Below are positions 63,613-64,000 of a DNA stretch of 64,000 nt, in pieces. The position numbers were made by a program, and so were the translations under genes. The DNA is from Symsagittifera roscoffensis. Taxonomy: Eukaryota > Xenacoelomorpha > Acoela > Convolutidae. Under the pieces are notes generated by a model that was given only the letters and a program-made list of their open reading frames with translations, was not told the origin of the DNA and did not search any database. Position 1 is the stretch's first letter. Every line of letters starts with the position of its first letter. The stretch spans positions 54,964,467-55,028,466 of the forward strand of contig NC_087068.1 in the NCBI RefSeq assembly GCF_963678635.1, read 5' to 3'.

Positions 63613-64000
63613 TTAGTCTGGACTCTTACAAATATCCTTAACTGACGGTTTGGACTCACGGTTGTCCGGATTAAGAGCGGTTGTAACTTCGGGTACATTG
63701 CTAACAAACTTTGTCAGGTTAAACCCACCGAATTTGAGCATTGCGACTAAGTCTTTACTTAGGCTAAGAGCGTCAGCGGTATTTTCGAACGAGTCAAGAT
63801 AGTCGTCCATGTAAAACTTCTGGACAACGGCTGAAGCGGCTTCGGGGTATTCAGCTTGATTTTCAGAAGCAGTTTTTTGTAGCGCGAAATTCGCACAAGT
63901 TGGCGAATCACGAGCGCCAAAAATATGACGGGTGTATTGGTGAACCACCACACTTGAAGTGGGGTCCTCCCGCCACAAAAAACGGAGAGACGGTTGATCT
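63613..64000 (-). pseudogene. BEL/Pao copy 2: reverse transcriptase, fragment
   Basis: Frame open to the window edge; HIFGARDSPTCANFAL and KFYMDDYLDS with an intact YMDD. Ends at TAA after KSPD; the first copy has Glu-Gln there, so a CAA-to-TAA change is the simple reading. Confidence 0.85.

Larger units (their letters stand above)
60734..64000 (-). mobile_element. BEL/Pao element, second copy, 3' part (continues past the window)
   Basis: Same family as 38244-48243 by protein (long near-identical stretches such as VAPYTV and WTDSTTVLQWLNS) and by LTR start. Minus strand: RT, RNase H, integrase, polypurine tract, LTR (61222 down to 60734). The only break seen is one in-frame TAA at 63610-63615; the integrase is intact. 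Confidence 0.92.

Overview
The window is a stretch of an invertebrate metazoan nuclear genome: AT-rich, with spliced genes, two animal-specific receptor/kinase families (a TRPC cation channel and a LRRK-type ROCO kinase), and many transposable elements (BEL/Pao, Ty3/Gypsy, hAT-like MITEs, other terminal-inverted-repeat elements). I cannot name the species. Four of the 29 introns I could place by homology and frame appear to start with GC instead of GT, and LRRK has one 5.45-kb first exon. This suggests a lineage with heavy intron turnover. Appendicularian tunicates are one guess, on intron grounds only.

Layout. Positions 1-4024 are repeats with no exon I can support. Positions 4025-17713 (+ strand) hold the last 15 exons (764 codons) of a TRPC channel; its ankyrin-repeat exons lie to the left, outside the window. 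An 812-bp gap follows. LRRK then occupies 18526-59377 on the minus strand, read right to left, in 16 exons (about 2631 aa): armadillo-like, ankyrin, LRR, ROC GTPase, COR, DYG-type kinase and WD40 regions. TRPC and LRRK are convergent, with stop codons 0.8 kb apart.

The LRRK introns are packed with mobile DNA. The last intron holds a decayed 6.3-kb Ty3/Gypsy element (18825-25155). Intron 8, 17.3 kb long, holds a 10-kb BEL/Pao element (38244-48243), a duplicated 1.07-kb TIR element and other repeats. A second BEL/Pao copy of the same family enters from the right edge on the minus strand (60734-64000), upstream of the LRRK start.

Most interesting signals. (1) The LTRs of both BEL/Pao copies carry tRNA-like blocks with an exact or near-consensus Pol III A box and an exact B box. 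The two blocks differ, although the LTR sequence on both sides of them is conserved, as if a tRNA-like cassette had been swapped. (2) One BEL/Pao copy has an extra 214-codon ORF before gag, behind a 21-bp/84-bp higher-order minisatellite. (3) Several unrelated TIR elements share one design: short terminal repeats around an interior of self-complementary short words. (4) A hAT-like MITE (perfect 8-bp target duplication at 9288-9295/9591-9598) recurs mostly in introns and carries a ready-made 3' splice site. (5) Both host genes show a tandemly duplicated splice acceptor with the start of its exon.

Exon limits rest on reading frame, splice-site motifs and remembered family alignments; no transcript or database evidence was available.
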